Shown piece by piece: positions 1 through 8,811 of a stretch of DNA of 64,000 bases. This DNA comes from DATLLN01 sp963797175 (GTDB taxonomy: Bacteria; Actinomycetota; Thermoleophilia; Gaiellales; JAICJC01): contig CAWCOL010000009.1 in NCBI GenBank assembly GCA_963797175.1, positions 1,302,001 through 1,366,000 on the forward strand. The letters run 5' to 3'. Numbering within the stretch: position 1 is the stretch's first letter; each line of letters starts with the position of its first letter. A program made the translations under genes and the position numbers. Below the pieces are notes generated by a model. That model was not told the origin of the DNA. It did not search any database and saw nothing but the letters and a program-made list of their open reading frames with translations.

Positions 1-2
1 GC

Positions 3-200
3 GGCGGCGACGAGGCGAAGGTGGTGCACTGGCTGCAGACCGGCGCCGGCGTCCCCGGCTACGTCGGCTTCGCCGTGGGCCGCACGATCTGGTGGGACGC
101 GCTCACCGACTGGCTGGCGGGCGGCGACGAGTCCGCCGCGGTCGAGCGGATCGCCGCCACCTACAGCCGGCTGGTGGCCGCCTACACGTCGGCGAGCTGA
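3..200 (+). CDS. C-terminal end of a DUF2090 (IolC-type) protein, partial
   Basis: The gene runs in from the left edge, so only the last 65 residues are visible. They contain GFAVGRTIWWDAL followed by a helix ending IAATYSRLVAAY, which is the typical C-terminus of the DUF2090 domain fused to, or accompanying, carbohydrate kinases in inositol catabolism. In that family the region forms part of an aldolase-like barrel. The TGA stop lies inside the convergent glycerate kinase gene (19-base overlap). Without the N-terminus, a stand-alone DUF2090 protein and a kinase fusion cannot be told apart. Confidence 0.75.
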   Translation, partial: GGDEAKVVHWLQTGAGVPGYVGFAVGRTIWWDALTDWLAGGDESAAVERIAATYSRLVAAYTSAS

Positions 201-1147
201 CCGGCCAGCAGGGCGCCCGCCCGCTCCAGGTCGCCGCAGCAGAACACCTCGGCGCCCAGCTCCTCCGCACCGATGTCGACCTGGCCGCCGACCGCCACGG
301 CCGGGATGCCGCGCGCGCGGCAGCGGCCGGCGACCTCGGCCACGACCTTGCCGCGCAGCGTCTGCGCGTCGATCCGGCCCTCCGCGGTGATGCAGCGGGC
401 CGCACCGTCCAGCAGCCGATCGAGCCCGCACTCGTCCGCCACCAGCCGGGCACCGGGCACCGCGTCCGCCCCCAGCGCCATCAGCATCGCACCGATGCCG
501 CCGCCGGCGCCCGCGCCCGGCCGGCCGGCGGTGGGCAGCCGCAGCGCCGCCAGCCGGGCCTCGAGCTCGAGCACCTGGGCGGCTGACGCGCCCTTCTGCG
601 GCGCGTAGACGGCGGCGGCGCCCTCCGGCCCGAGCAGCGGGTTGTCCACGTCCAGCGCCGCCACCAGCGAGACCCCGGCCGGCAGCTCGCCCAGGGCGTC
701 CCGCAGCCCCGCGCCGCCGTCCGTCGTCGCGGTGCCGCCCACGCCGACAACGATCCTGCGCGCACCCGCGCCGACTGCGGCGAGCAGCAGCTCGCCCGCC
801 CCGGCTGAGCTCGCCGCGAGCGGATCCGGCTCGACGTCTGCGACGCGCCACATGCCGCACGCCTCGGCCACGTCCAGGGCCGCCTCGCCGCCGCCCAGCA
901 GGGCGAAGCGTGCGCGGCACGGCCTGCCCAGCGCGTCGTGCACGTCCGCCTGGCGCCACACGCCGCCCCGCGCGCCGCGGAGCGCCTCCGCCGTGCCCTC
1001 GCCGCCGTCGGCGAGCGGCAGCAGCTCCAGCGCGTCGCCCGGGCGGCGGCTGTGCCATCCGGCCGCCAGCGCCTCGGCCGCCTCGCGCGCCGTGTAGGTG
1101 CCCTTCAGCTTGTCCGGAGCGATCACGACATGGCGGCCGTCCGGCAT
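182..1147 (-). CDS. glycerate kinase (type 1, GlxK/GarK family)
   Basis: ATP-dependent phosphorylation of D-glycerate, linking glyoxylate or sugar-acid catabolism to glycolysis. The 321-residue product begins MPDGRHVVIAPDKLKG, the family N-terminal motif, and carries LADGGEGTAEAL, GVGGTATTDGGAGL, ALDVDNPLLG and a late ITAEGRIDAQT segment, all typical of the glycerate kinase fold. It is shorter than the usual 370-380 residues, but no frame break is visible. The frame stays open upstream, yet that part has no resemblance to the family and lies in the repeat-containing intergenic region, so the ATG at 1147 is preferred. The pathway partner is not evident nearby. Confidence 0.88.
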   Translation of the reverse strand: MPDGRHVVIAPDKLKGTYTAREAAEALAAGWHSRRPGDALELLPLADGGEGTAEALRGARGGVWRQADVHDALGRPCRARFALLGGGEAALDVAEACGMWRVADVEPDPLAASSAGAGELLLAAVGAGARRIVVGVGGTATTDGGAGLRDALGELPAGVSLVAALDVDNPLLGPEGAAAVYAPQKGASAAQVLELEARLAALRLPTAGRPGAGAGGGIGAMLMALGADAVPGARLVADECGLDRLLDGAARCITAEGRIDAQTLRGKVVAEVAGRCRARGIPAVAVGGQVDIGAEELGAEVFCCGDLERAGALLAGQLADV

Positions 1148-1157
1148 CCGGCGAGTG

Positions 1158-1328
1158 TAGATGGTCGATTCCACGAGCTTCGCGGCCCTGTCCGAGACAC
1201 AGCGAGGCCCAGACGCCACGCGCGTCCTTGAACAGGCTTCATCCAGCCTGCCCCGCGGACGCCCGCGACGCCTGGACGACGCCGCACCGCACCCAGAACC
1301 ACGAATCCCGTGGAACCGACCATCCGGT
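1158..1328. repeat. dispersed palindromic element, copy 1
   Basis: The left arm GATGGTCGATTCCACGAGC (1160-1178) pairs with the right arm CGTGGAACCGACCATC (1309-1324) except for one mismatch. The right arm also forms a small local hairpin, CCACG-AATCC-CGTGG (1299-1313). Between the arms, CAGCGAGGC and a CCAG..GCCACGC string recur in the copy near 55.2 kb. Both arms here read GGTCG where the third copy reads GGTTG in the left arm and CAACC in the right, so the arms vary together. The element fills the space before the acetyl-CoA synthetase-like gene. Its function is unknown. Confidence 0.6.
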
Positions 1329-1340
1329 ACCCTCCCGCCG

Positions 1341-3275
1341 ATGGCCGGCAGGTGGATCTGGGAGCCCGATGCGGAGACCGTCGAGCGGGCGCGGGTGACG
1401 GCGTTCATGCGCGAGCACGCCATCGACGACTGGCATTCACTGCACCGGCGCGCGCAGACCGATATCGCCTGGTTCTGGGATGCCGTCGTGCAGCACCTCG
1501 GCATCGAGTTCTTCACGCCCTACGACACCGTTGTGGACGAGAGCCGGGGGCCGATGTGGGCGACGTGGTTCGGCGGCGGGACGATCAACCTGGCGCACAA
1601 CTGCGTCGACCGCCACGCGGCGCTTCGGCCCGACCACCCTGCGGTGATCTGCGAGCGGGAGGACGGCGAGGTGCGCACCGCGACCTACGCCGAGCTGGCC
1701 GACATCACCCGCCGGGCCGCGGCCGGGCTGACCGACCTCGGCATCCGCCCGGGCGACGCGGTCGGCCTCTACCTGCCGATGGGGATCGAGGTGGTGGCGG
1801 CCTTCTACGCCGTCGCCAGAATCGGCGCGATCGCGGTGCCGATCTTCTCGGGGTTCGGCGCCTCCGCCGTCGCCGCGCGGCTGGCCGACGCCGGCGCCCG
1901 CTGCCTGATCACCGCCGACGCCGTGCCCCGCCGCGGCCGGCCGGTGTCGATGAAGGCCGTGGCCGACGAGGCCGTGGCCGCCGCGTCGGGCGTCCGCCAC
2001 GTCGTCGTGGTCAACCGGCTGGGGACGGCGCCGGCGATGGCGCCAGGCCGCGACCTGGCCTGGGACGAGCTGCTCGAGCGAGGCGAGCCCCAGGCCGCCG
2101 CGCCGCCGCTCGACCCGGAGACGCCGATGATGGTGATCTACACCAGCGGCACCACCGGCAGACCCAAGGGCGCCGTCCACGTGCACGGCGGATTCCTGGT
2201 CAAGATCGCCGAGGAGTGCGCGTTTCAGACCGACGTCGGGCCGGACGACCGCTTCACCTGGATGACCGACATGGGGTGGATCATGGGCCCCAAGATCGTG
2301 GTCGGCGCGGGCGCGCTGGGCGCGACGCTGGTGCTGTCGGAGGGCGCGCCGGACTACCCCGATGCGGGCCGCATGTGGCAGCTGGTCGAGCGCCACCGGC
2401 TGAGCGTGCTGGGCGTCTCCCCCACCCTGGTCCGCGCGCTGCGCGGCCACAGCGACGAGCACGTCACCGCCCACGACCGTTCGTCGCTTCGCATCCTCGC
2501 CTCGACCGGCGAGCCCTGGAATCCCGAGCCGTACCGTTGGCTGTCCGAGGTGGGCGGCGAGTCGCGGTGCCCGATCATCAACCTCTCCGGCGGGACGGAG
2601 GTCGGCGCCTGCTTCCTCTCGCCGATGCCCGTGATGCCTCTCAAGGAGTGCACGCTGGGCGTGCCCTCGCTGGGGATGGCGATGGACGTGCTCGGCCCCG
2701 ACGGGGAGCCGGTGCCGCGCGGGGAGGTGGGCGAGCTGGTCTGCCGGCGGCCGTGGCCGAGCATGACCCGCGGCATCTGGGGCGACCCCGAGCGGTACCT
2801 GGAGGCGTACTGGTCGCGCTGGCCGGGGCTCTGGGTGCACGGCGACTGGGCCTCCGTGGACGAGGACGGCTGCTGGTACCTGCACGGCCGCTCGGACGAC
2901 ACCCTGAACATCGCCGGCAAGCGGATCGGCCCGGCGGAGTTCGAGTCCGCGGCGGTCGGCCACCCGGCCGTCGCCGAGGCCTGCGCCGTCGGCATCCCCG
3001 ACCCGGTCAAGGGCGAGGTCTGCTGGCTGTTCCTGGTGCCGCAGCACGGTGTCACACCGGATGACGAGCTGGCCGCTGAGGTGCGCGCCCACGTCTCCCA
3101 CGAACTGGGCAAGGCGTTCACGCCCGCCCGCCTGGCGTGGGTGGACGGCCTGCCCCACACCCGCAGCGCCAAGATCGTGCGCCGGGCCGTCCGGGCCGCG
3201 GCGCTGGGCGAGGAGCAGGGCGATCTCTCCTCGCTGGAGAACCCTGCCGTGCTGGCCCAGTTCGAAGTGCGCTAG
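1341..3275 (+). CDS. acetyl-CoA synthetase-like AMP-forming acyl-CoA ligase
   Basis: Activates acetate or another short carboxylic acid through an acyl-adenylate to the acyl-CoA in the cytoplasm. The 644-residue length matches acetyl-CoA synthetase. The AMP-binding motif YTSGTTGRPKG lies near residue 265, WMTDMGWIMGP follows, GKRIGPAEFES near 526 is the hinge region, and the C-terminal HTRSAKIVRR carries the catalytic lysine near 609. The ATG at 1341 follows the right arm of the palindromic element by about 16 bases. Its stop overlaps the convergent membrane-anchored gene through a shared CTAG. Substrate chain length cannot be read from the sequence; propionate or a longer acid is possible. 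Confidence 0.85.
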   Translation: MAGRWIWEPDAETVERARVTAFMREHAIDDWHSLHRRAQTDIAWFWDAVVQHLGIEFFTPYDTVVDESRGPMWATWFGGGTINLAHNCVDRHAALRPDHPAVICEREDGEVRTATYAELADITRRAAAGLTDLGIRPGDAVGLYLPMGIEVVAAFYAVARIGAIAVPIFSGFGASAVAARLADAGARCLITADAVPRRGRPVSMKAVADEAVAAASGVRHVVVVNRLGTAPAMAPGRDLAWDELLERGEPQAAAPPLDPETPMMVIYTSGTTGRPKGAVHVHGGFLVKIAEECAFQTDVGPDDRFTWMTDMGWIMGPKIVVGAGALGATLVLSEGAPDYPDAGRMWQLVERHRLSVLGVSPTLVRALRGHSDEHVTAHDRSSLRILASTGEPWNPEPYRWLSEVGGESRCPIINLSGGTEVGACFLSPMPVMPLKECTLGVPSLGMAMDVLGPDGEPVPRGEVGELVCRRPWPSMTRGIWGDPERYLEAYWSRWPGLWVHGDWASVDEDGCWYLHGRSDDTLNIAGKRIGPAEFESAAVGHPAVAEACAVGIPDPVKGEVCWLFLVPQHGVTPDDELAAEVRAHVSHELGKAFTPARLAWVDGLPHTRSAKIVRRAVRAAALGEEQGDLSSLENPAVLAQFEVR

Positions 3276-4123
3276 CCGCCGGGGCTCATGTAGACCGGCA
3301 CCTTGACGGTGCAGATCTGGCTGCCGTCCTTGGCGGACGTGTCGTACGCGGCGATGTACCCCTCCGCCGGCGCCGAGAGCAGCGGCAGCGAGACGTCCTT
3401 GCTGAACGGCACCCGCGAGCTGGACGACATCTTCGCCTTGGTCGTCGTCTGGCCCTTGCCGGGGACGCGCGCCACGATCGTCATCGGCCCCGCCTCGAAC
3501 AGCTGGGCCGTGCCCGACACCTTGGTGGTGCCGTACAGCTTCGAGTACGGCACCGGGTCGTTCACCTGGATGCAGTCGTGGCTGAGGATCGGCGTCGGCG
3601 TCCGCACCAGCTCGACCGTCGTCCGGCCGGCATCGGTGCCCGCGGTCGTGCGAGCGATATTGGACGTGTAGGCGATCGCCGTCAGGGTCAGGGACTGCGC
3701 CGCCTGGTTCCAGGTCAGATGCAGCAGCATGTTGTCGGCGCTCGTTCCCACGCTCTGGACGACGGCCGGGCTGATCCGCACCGGGCGGTCAAAGGTGACG
3801 GCGTACTGGCCCACCGAGGCGCCCGGCCGGACGGTCGCCTTCGGGCCCGTGCCGCCTGCGGCGACCAGCGCGACGCTCGTGCCCCAGCCGCCGCCGGTGT
3901 CCGCCCCGGCCGAGATCTCGATCGACGAGATCGTCACGGGCGGTTTCGGCTGCGACGTGGGCGTGCTCTGCCCCCCGCCCGACGACGCGGGCGCGCTCGC
4001 CGGCGACGATCCCGGCGGGGTCGCGCTGGTGGTGTCGTCCTTGCGCGTCAGGACCAGCGTGACCAGCAGCGCCGCCACCAGGGCCGCGCTGACCCCGATC
4101 GCGATTCGCTGGGCGCGGGTCAC
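3272..4123 (-). CDS. membrane-anchored protein with a C-terminal Gmad2-like domain
   Basis: The 283-residue product starts at a GTG and has one N-terminal hydrophobic segment (about residues 8-27) after a basic tip, followed by a Ser/Pro/Gly-rich linker. The middle part (about 60-180) is beta-rich and may be an AMIN-like domain. The last 90 residues contain GTAQLFEAGPM and YDTSAKDGSQICTVKVPV, resembling the Gmad2 immunoglobulin-like domain of exported cell-envelope and sporulation-associated proteins. It is probably displayed outside the cell. It lies divergently from fabI with a 90-base gap. Domain assignment is by motif resemblance only; the function is unknown. Confidence 0.6.
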   Translation of the reverse strand: MTRAQRIAIGVSAALVAALLVTLVLTRKDDTTSATPPGSSPASAPASSGGGQSTPTSQPKPPVTISSIEISAGADTGGGWGTSVALVAAGGTGPKATVRPGASVGQYAVTFDRPVRISPAVVQSVGTSADNMLLHLTWNQAAQSLTLTAIAYTSNIARTTAGTDAGRTTVELVRTPTPILSHDCIQVNDPVPYSKLYGTTKVSGTAQLFEAGPMTIVARVPGKGQTTTKAKMSSSSRVPFSKDVSLPLLSAPAEGYIAAYDTSAKDGSQICTVKVPVYMSPGG

Positions 4124-4213
4124 CGCGTCCGTGTTCGGGATGGCCCGGTGCGATCCTGCCGTGCTAGCCTCGGGCCGTTTGCGACCGGCGCAATCCGCAG
4201 AAAGGACCTCTTC

Positions 4214-4993
4214 GTGACGGACGGCATCCTCGACGGCAAGCTGGCCCTGGTGGCCGGGGTGGCCAACAAGCGCTCGATCGCGTGGGCGATCGCCCAGGCG
4301 CTGCACGGAGCGGGCGCCCAGCTCGCCTTCACCTACCAGGGTGAGCGGCTCGAGGAGAGCGTCCGCAAGCTCGCCGGCAGCGTCGGCTCCGACATCGTCG
4401 TCGAGTGCGACGTGGCCGACGACGCCAGCGTCGAGCGGGCCGTGGGGGCCGTGGCGGAGGGGCTGGGCGGCCTGGACATCCTCGTCCACTCGATCGCCTA
4501 CGCGCCGTCGGCGACGTTCGAGAACCGCTTCATCGAGACGACGCGCGACGACTTCCACACCTCGGTGGACATCTCCGCCTACTCGATGGTGGCGATGGCC
4601 CGCGCCGCCGAGCCGCACATGCGCGCCCGCGGCGGCGGCTCGATGGTGACCATGACCTACATGGCCAGCGAGCGCGCCTTCCCCAAGTACAACATGATGG
4701 CCGTGGCCAAGGCCGCCCTCGAGTGCTCGGTGCGCTACCTCGCCTACGAGCTGGGAGACGGCGGGATCCGCGTCAACGCCATCTCCGCCGGCCCGGTGCG
4801 CACCCTGGCGGCGAAGGGCATCCCCGGCTTCTCCGACATGGAGACCGTGATCGAGCAGCGCTCCCCGCTACGCCGCAACATCGAGGCCGGTGACGTGGGC
4901 AACGCCGCCCTGTACCTGTGCGGCCCGCTGGGCGCGATGGTGACCGGCACCACGCTGTACGTGGACTCGGGCTACCACGCGATGGGCATGTGA
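4214..4993 (+). CDS. fabI: enoyl-[acyl-carrier-protein] reductase (NADH), FabI type
   Basis: Last reduction of each fatty-acid elongation cycle. The 259-residue short-chain dehydrogenase has the FabI form of the nucleotide site, GVANKRSIAWAIA (about 14-26), SIAYAPSATFENRF in the middle, and the Tyr-x6-Lys pair as YNMMAVAK near 158-165, the diagnostic FabI spacing. The GTG at 4214 is preceded by GAAAGGA at a suitable distance. It is separate from the fab/acc operon at 49-55 kb, which has no enoyl reductase, so this gene probably completes that pathway. Its stop overlaps the next start (ATGTGATG), indicating an operon with the metallo-hydrolase. Confidence 0.95.
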   Translation: MTDGILDGKLALVAGVANKRSIAWAIAQALHGAGAQLAFTYQGERLEESVRKLAGSVGSDIVVECDVADDASVERAVGAVAEGLGGLDILVHSIAYAPSATFENRFIETTRDDFHTSVDISAYSMVAMARAAEPHMRARGGGSMVTMTYMASERAFPKYNMMAVAKAALECSVRYLAYELGDGGIRVNAISAGPVRTLAAKGIPGFSDMETVIEQRSPLRRNIEAGDVGNAALYLCGPLGAMVTGTTLYVDSGYHAMGM

Positions 4994-5751
4994 TGACGGT
5001 CTTCACGGTGCTGGGCGGGAGCCCGGCCTGGCCCAACGGGCGCCAGCCGGCCAGCGGCTACCTGCTGGAGCACGGCGAGCGGCGGGTGCTGATCGACTGC
5101 GGCACCGGCATCGCCGGAGAGTTGCGGGCGGTCGACCCGGGGCCGATCACCGACATCCTGATCACCCACTTCCACGCCGACCACTGGTTCGACCTGGTTC
5201 CCCTCCACTACGTCTTCCGCTACGGCGTGTGGAAGGACCGGCCGCGGCCGGCGCTGCACCTGCCGCCCGGCGGCCGTGGTGTGCTGGACACCGTCGCCTC
5301 GGTCTGGGACGGGTCGGTGGAGACCTTCGAGGTGGCGTTCGACCTGACCGAGTACGACCCCCACGGCGACGTCAGACTCGACGACCTGCACTTCTCGTTC
5401 GCGCCGTGCCGCCACTACACGACCTGCTACTCGGTCAAGATCGACGCCCCCGGCGCGACCATCGTCTACTCGGCGGACACCGCGCCCACCGAGCGGCTGG
5501 CCCGCTTCGCCCAGGGAGCCGACCTGTTCATCTGCGAGGCGTCCCTGGCGGAGGCGTCCGACGACTCGCAGGAGCGCGGCCACATGGACGCGACCGAGGC
5601 GGGCAGGGAGGCCACCCGGGCGGGCGCGCACCGGCTGCTGCTGACACACGTCCCCATCGAGAACGACTACGAGGTCGTCCTGCGCAAGGCGGCGGCGGAG
5701 TACGCCGGGCCGACCGAGATCGCCCGCCCAGGGCTCCGCTACGAGCTATGA
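4993..5751 (+). CDS. metallo-beta-lactamase-fold hydrolase (RNase Z-like)
   Basis: The 252-residue product has the metal-binding signature THFHADHWFDL near residues 57-67 and a later His/Asp pair (HYTTCYSVKID, YSADTAPT) as in the RNase Z/ElaC-like branch of the superfamily. A final LLLTHVPIEN supplies the last histidine. It is translationally coupled to fabI. The substrate could be a nucleic-acid phosphodiester or a thioester or ester; the operon position hints at lipid metabolism, but that is inference. Its last six bases overlap the convergent lpdA-like gene. Confidence 0.82.
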   Translation: MTVFTVLGGSPAWPNGRQPASGYLLEHGERRVLIDCGTGIAGELRAVDPGPITDILITHFHADHWFDLVPLHYVFRYGVWKDRPRPALHLPPGGRGVLDTVASVWDGSVETFEVAFDLTEYDPHGDVRLDDLHFSFAPCRHYTTCYSVKIDAPGATIVYSADTAPTERLARFAQGADLFICEASLAEASDDSQERGHMDATEAGREATRAGAHRLLLTHVPIENDYEVVLRKAAAEYAGPTEIARPGLRYEL

Positions 5752-7149
5752 GGTGAGCGTCACGCGGGAGATGCCGAGCAGCCCCTCGGCCGCCTTCTCG
5801 GCCGTGCGCTGAAGGCTCTCCGACATCGACGGGTTGACCGCCGCGGTCTCGGCCAGCGCCTGCACGTTCAGCCTCGCGTGCACCGCCAGGGCGACCGTCG
5901 TGATCACCTCGGACGCCCGCAGGCCGACCATCGCCCCGCCCAGCACGGTGCCGTCGTCAGGGTCGGAGAGGAGCTTGATGATGCCGTCGGTCTCGTTCTC
6001 CATCACGGCCCGCGGGTTGGCCCGGATCAGGTGCTTGGTCACCCGCACCGGCAGCCCGTCGATCCGCGCCTGCCGCTCGCTGATGCCGGCCTTGGCGATC
6101 TCGGGCCGGGTGAACACGCACCAGGCGACGCCGGTGTAGGCGATCGGGTCGACCGGCACACCGAGGGCGTGCATCGCCGCCGTGCGGCCATGCATCGCAG
6201 CCGTGTTGGCGAGCATGATCTGGCCGGTGACGTCGCCGCAGGCGTAGACCTGCTCCGCGCTGGTGCGGCAGAACTCGTCGATCGGCAGCGTGCCCCGCTC
6301 GCCGAACTCGACGCCCGCCGCCTCCAGCCCCAGGTCGCCGGTGTTGGGCCGCATCCCGATGCAGAGCAGCAGGTGCGAGCAGCTCAGCTCGCGGCCGTCC
6401 TCCAGCATCAGCCGGACGACCTCCGGATCCTCAACGTCCACCGCGGAGGCGCGGCCGTTCTTGATCACGTCCATGCCGCGCTTGAGGAAGACCTCCTCCA
6501 GTACCTCGGCCAGGTCCGGGTCGTCGTTGGGCAGCAGCTGGTCGCGGGCCGAGACCAGCGTCACCCGCGAGCCGCAGCGCGAGAAGAAGTCGGCGAACTC
6601 GCAGCCGGTCGGGCCGGCGCCGAGGACGACCAGGTGCTCCGGCAGGTCGCGGAACTCGAACACGTCGCGCGTGGTCAGCACGCGGTGGGCGTCCGGCCGC
6701 ACGAACGGTGGCACGAACGGCGACGCGCCGGTGCACACCAGCAGCGCGTCGAACGGCACCTCGAGCTCCTGGCCGTCCACGGTCGCGATCAGCATGTCCG
6801 GCCCGGTGACGCGGCCGCGGCCGGGCAGGACGCGCACGTTCATGCCGTCCATCCGTTCGCGCACGCCGCGGCTCTGGTGCAGGGCCACGGCGCGGGCCCG
6901 GGCCAGCGTGCGGCGCAGGTTGACCGAGGGGAACCCGCGGGCGAAGTCCACGCCGTCCGCCTCGGCGCGGCCGATCTCGAGCATCGCGTCGGCCGTCGTC
7001 AGCAGGGTCTTCGACGGGATCGCGTCCGTCATCGTGCAGTTGCCGCCGAGCTGGTTCTCCTCGATCATCGTGACGTCCGCGCCCAGGTGGGCGGCCGTCG
7101 TGGCGGCGGCGTAGCCCGCGGGCCCGCCGCCCAGAATGGCAAGTCGCAT
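5746..7149 (-). CDS. LpdA-like flavoprotein disulfide reductase without the redox disulfide
   Basis: The 467-residue FAD/NAD(P)H enzyme of the dihydrolipoamide dehydrogenase fold has GGGPAGYAAA at its N-terminus, a second dinucleotide site VVLGAGPTGCEFADF near 180, and VYACGDVTGQ near 310. The usual redox pair GGxCxxxGC is here GGNCTMTDA, so the second cysteine is alanine, and the C-terminal catalytic His-Pro is Asn-Pro in NPSMSE. Such proteins, for example mycobacterial LpdA, act as NAD(P)H-quinone reductases rather than on lipoamide. No dehydrogenase-complex genes are nearby. Quinone reductase activity is inferred from the missing residues. Confidence 0.85.
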   Translation of the reverse strand: MRLAILGGGPAGYAAATTAAHLGADVTMIEENQLGGNCTMTDAIPSKTLLTTADAMLEIGRAEADGVDFARGFPSVNLRRTLARARAVALHQSRGVRERMDGMNVRVLPGRGRVTGPDMLIATVDGQELEVPFDALLVCTGASPFVPPFVRPDAHRVLTTRDVFEFRDLPEHLVVLGAGPTGCEFADFFSRCGSRVTLVSARDQLLPNDDPDLAEVLEEVFLKRGMDVIKNGRASAVDVEDPEVVRLMLEDGRELSCSHLLLCIGMRPNTGDLGLEAAGVEFGERGTLPIDEFCRTSAEQVYACGDVTGQIMLANTAAMHGRTAAMHALGVPVDPIAYTGVAWCVFTRPEIAKAGISERQARIDGLPVRVTKHLIRANPRAVMENETDGIIKLLSDPDDGTVLGGAMVGLRASEVITTVALAVHARLNVQALAETAAVNPSMSESLQRTAEKAAEGLLGISRVTLTS

Positions 7150-7172
7150 GGCCGAGATCGTAGACTCTGCCG

Positions 7173-8360
7173 ATGAGCCATACCGCTGCCACTCTCGACG
7201 TCGCCCGCATCAGGTCGGGCTTCCCGTCTCTCACCGACGGCCGGATCTTCCTCGACAACCCCGGCGGCACCCAGGTGCACGCCTCGGTGATCGAGGCCGT
7301 CCGCGACTACTACCTGCACGCCAACGCCAACCTCGGCGGCCCCTTCGCCACGTCCGTCGCCAGCGACGCCGTGCTGGCCGGCGCCCGCACCGACATGGGC
7401 CGGCTGTTCGGCTGCGACCCCGACGAGGTCGTCTTCGGCGCCAACATGACCACCCTCACCTTCCACGCCTCGCGGGCGCTGACCCGTGGGCTGGGCACCG
7501 GGGACGAGATCCTGCTCACCCGCGTTGACCATGACGGCAACGTGGCGCCCTGGATCCTGGCAGCCGAGGACCGCGGCATCACGGTGCGCTTCGCCGACGT
7601 CGACCAGGAGAGCTGCACGATCGACGTCGACGACTTCGCGTCGAAGCTGTCCGACCGCACGCGGATCGCCGCGTTCAACTGGGCGTCGAACGGCGCCGGC
7701 ACGATCTCCGATGCTCGGCGGCTGGCCGAGCTGGCCCGCGACGCGGGCGCCATCAGCTACGTGGACGCGGTGCAGTACGCGCCGCACGGCCCGATGGACG
7801 TGCGCGGGCTCGGCGCCGACTTCGTCGCCTGCTCGGCCTACAAGTTCTTCGGGCCGCACGTCGGCGTGCTCTACGGCCGCGCCGAGCTGCTGGAGCGGAT
7901 CCGCCCGTACAAGGTGCGGCCGGCGCACGACGAGGCACCCGGCTCGTGGGAGACCGGCACCGTCAACCTGGAGGGCATCGCCGGCACGGCCGCGGCAGCC
8001 CGGTACCTGCTGGACATCGGCATCGACCCGATCGCCGCCCACGAGCGCGCGCTGACGGCGCGGATCATCGACGGCCTGGACGCGATCGACGGGGTCACGC
8101 AGTACGGCACCCGCGACCTCGACCGGCGCGTGCCGACGGTCGTCTTCAGCGTGGACGGCCGCGCACCGGCCGAGGTGTCGGCAGCGCTCGCCCGCGACGA
8201 CATCTTCGTCTGGGACGGCAACTACTACGCCCTCGAGCTGATGGAGGCGCTCGGGCTGGAGGCCGCCGGCGGCGCGGTGCGGGTGGGCGCGGTGCACTAC
8301 AACACCGACGAGGAGATCGACCGCTTCCTCGAGGCCGTGGCGGCCTGCGCGTCGCGCTGA
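7173..8360 (+). CDS. class V PLP enzyme, cysteine desulfurase-like without the active cysteine
   Basis: The 395-residue protein has the fold-type I layout of SufS/CsdA. It contains DNPGGTQVH near the start, a PLP-lysine in CSAYKFFGP (Lys about 224) and WETGTVNLEG near 260. Where SufS has its persulfide-forming cysteine in a HCA motif, this protein has WDGNYYALEL, so classical desulfurase chemistry is unlikely. It matches a SufS-like subfamily of unknown role. It is transcribed divergently from the lpdA-like gene, with 23 bases between the start codons, so the two promoters must overlap. Confidence 0.8.
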   Translation: MSHTAATLDVARIRSGFPSLTDGRIFLDNPGGTQVHASVIEAVRDYYLHANANLGGPFATSVASDAVLAGARTDMGRLFGCDPDEVVFGANMTTLTFHASRALTRGLGTGDEILLTRVDHDGNVAPWILAAEDRGITVRFADVDQESCTIDVDDFASKLSDRTRIAAFNWASNGAGTISDARRLAELARDAGAISYVDAVQYAPHGPMDVRGLGADFVACSAYKFFGPHVGVLYGRAELLERIRPYKVRPAHDEAPGSWETGTVNLEGIAGTAAAARYLLDIGIDPIAAHERALTARIIDGLDAIDGVTQYGTRDLDRRVPTVVFSVDGRAPAEVSAALARDDIFVWDGNYYALELMEALGLEAAGGAVRVGAVHYNTDEEIDRFLEAVAACASR

Positions 8361-8367
8361 CGCTCGC

Positions 8368-8811
8368 TCAGCCGCTCTGCATCAGCAGCCGAGCACCGTA
8401 GCCGAGGTGCTCGAGGGCCGCCGACGCGCGCTCCTGCGTCGCCCGGTTCGGCAGCGTCTGGAGCACCAGCAGCAGCGTGCGGTCGATCAGGGTCGAACGG
8501 AGCGTCGAGCTGCGCCGCGACACCAGATCGAACGCCCGGCCCACCCTCGCGGGCGGCCCGAAGGCGATCGTCAGCCCGTCCGCGGGCGAGGAGAGGACGG
8601 TGACGCCGGTGCCCGCCCAGGGATCGCGCTGGACGCGGTCGGGGCCGACCGCGGGCCGCAGGATGATGCCCTGTGCGGCGAAGGCCTGCTCGAAGCGCAG
8701 CACCCGCTGCGCCGGGCGGCCGGTGGCGTCGGCGGTCGAACCCGATGTGCCGGTCACGGCCGCCATGGCGAGGATCGCGATCACCGCCCCGATGGCGAGC
8801 CGGACGGTCAC
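8368..8811 (-). CDS. small exported or membrane-anchored protein, unknown
   Basis: The 147-residue product opens with TVRLAIGAVIAILAMAAVTG, a signal peptide or anchor, followed by a folded domain without cysteines. The GTG start overlaps the nucS stop as GTGA, so it is probably translated from the same message. No known domain was recognised. The body alternates short beta-like stretches (GIILRPAV, VTVLSSP, GLTIAFG) with Arg-rich helices and ends ARLLMQSG. Confidence 0.6.
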   Translation of the reverse strand: MTVRLAIGAVIAILAMAAVTGTSGSTADATGRPAQRVLRFEQAFAAQGIILRPAVGPDRVQRDPWAGTGVTVLSSPADGLTIAFGPPARVGRAFDLVSRRSSTLRSTLIDRTLLLVLQTLPNRATQERASAALEHLGYGARLLMQSG

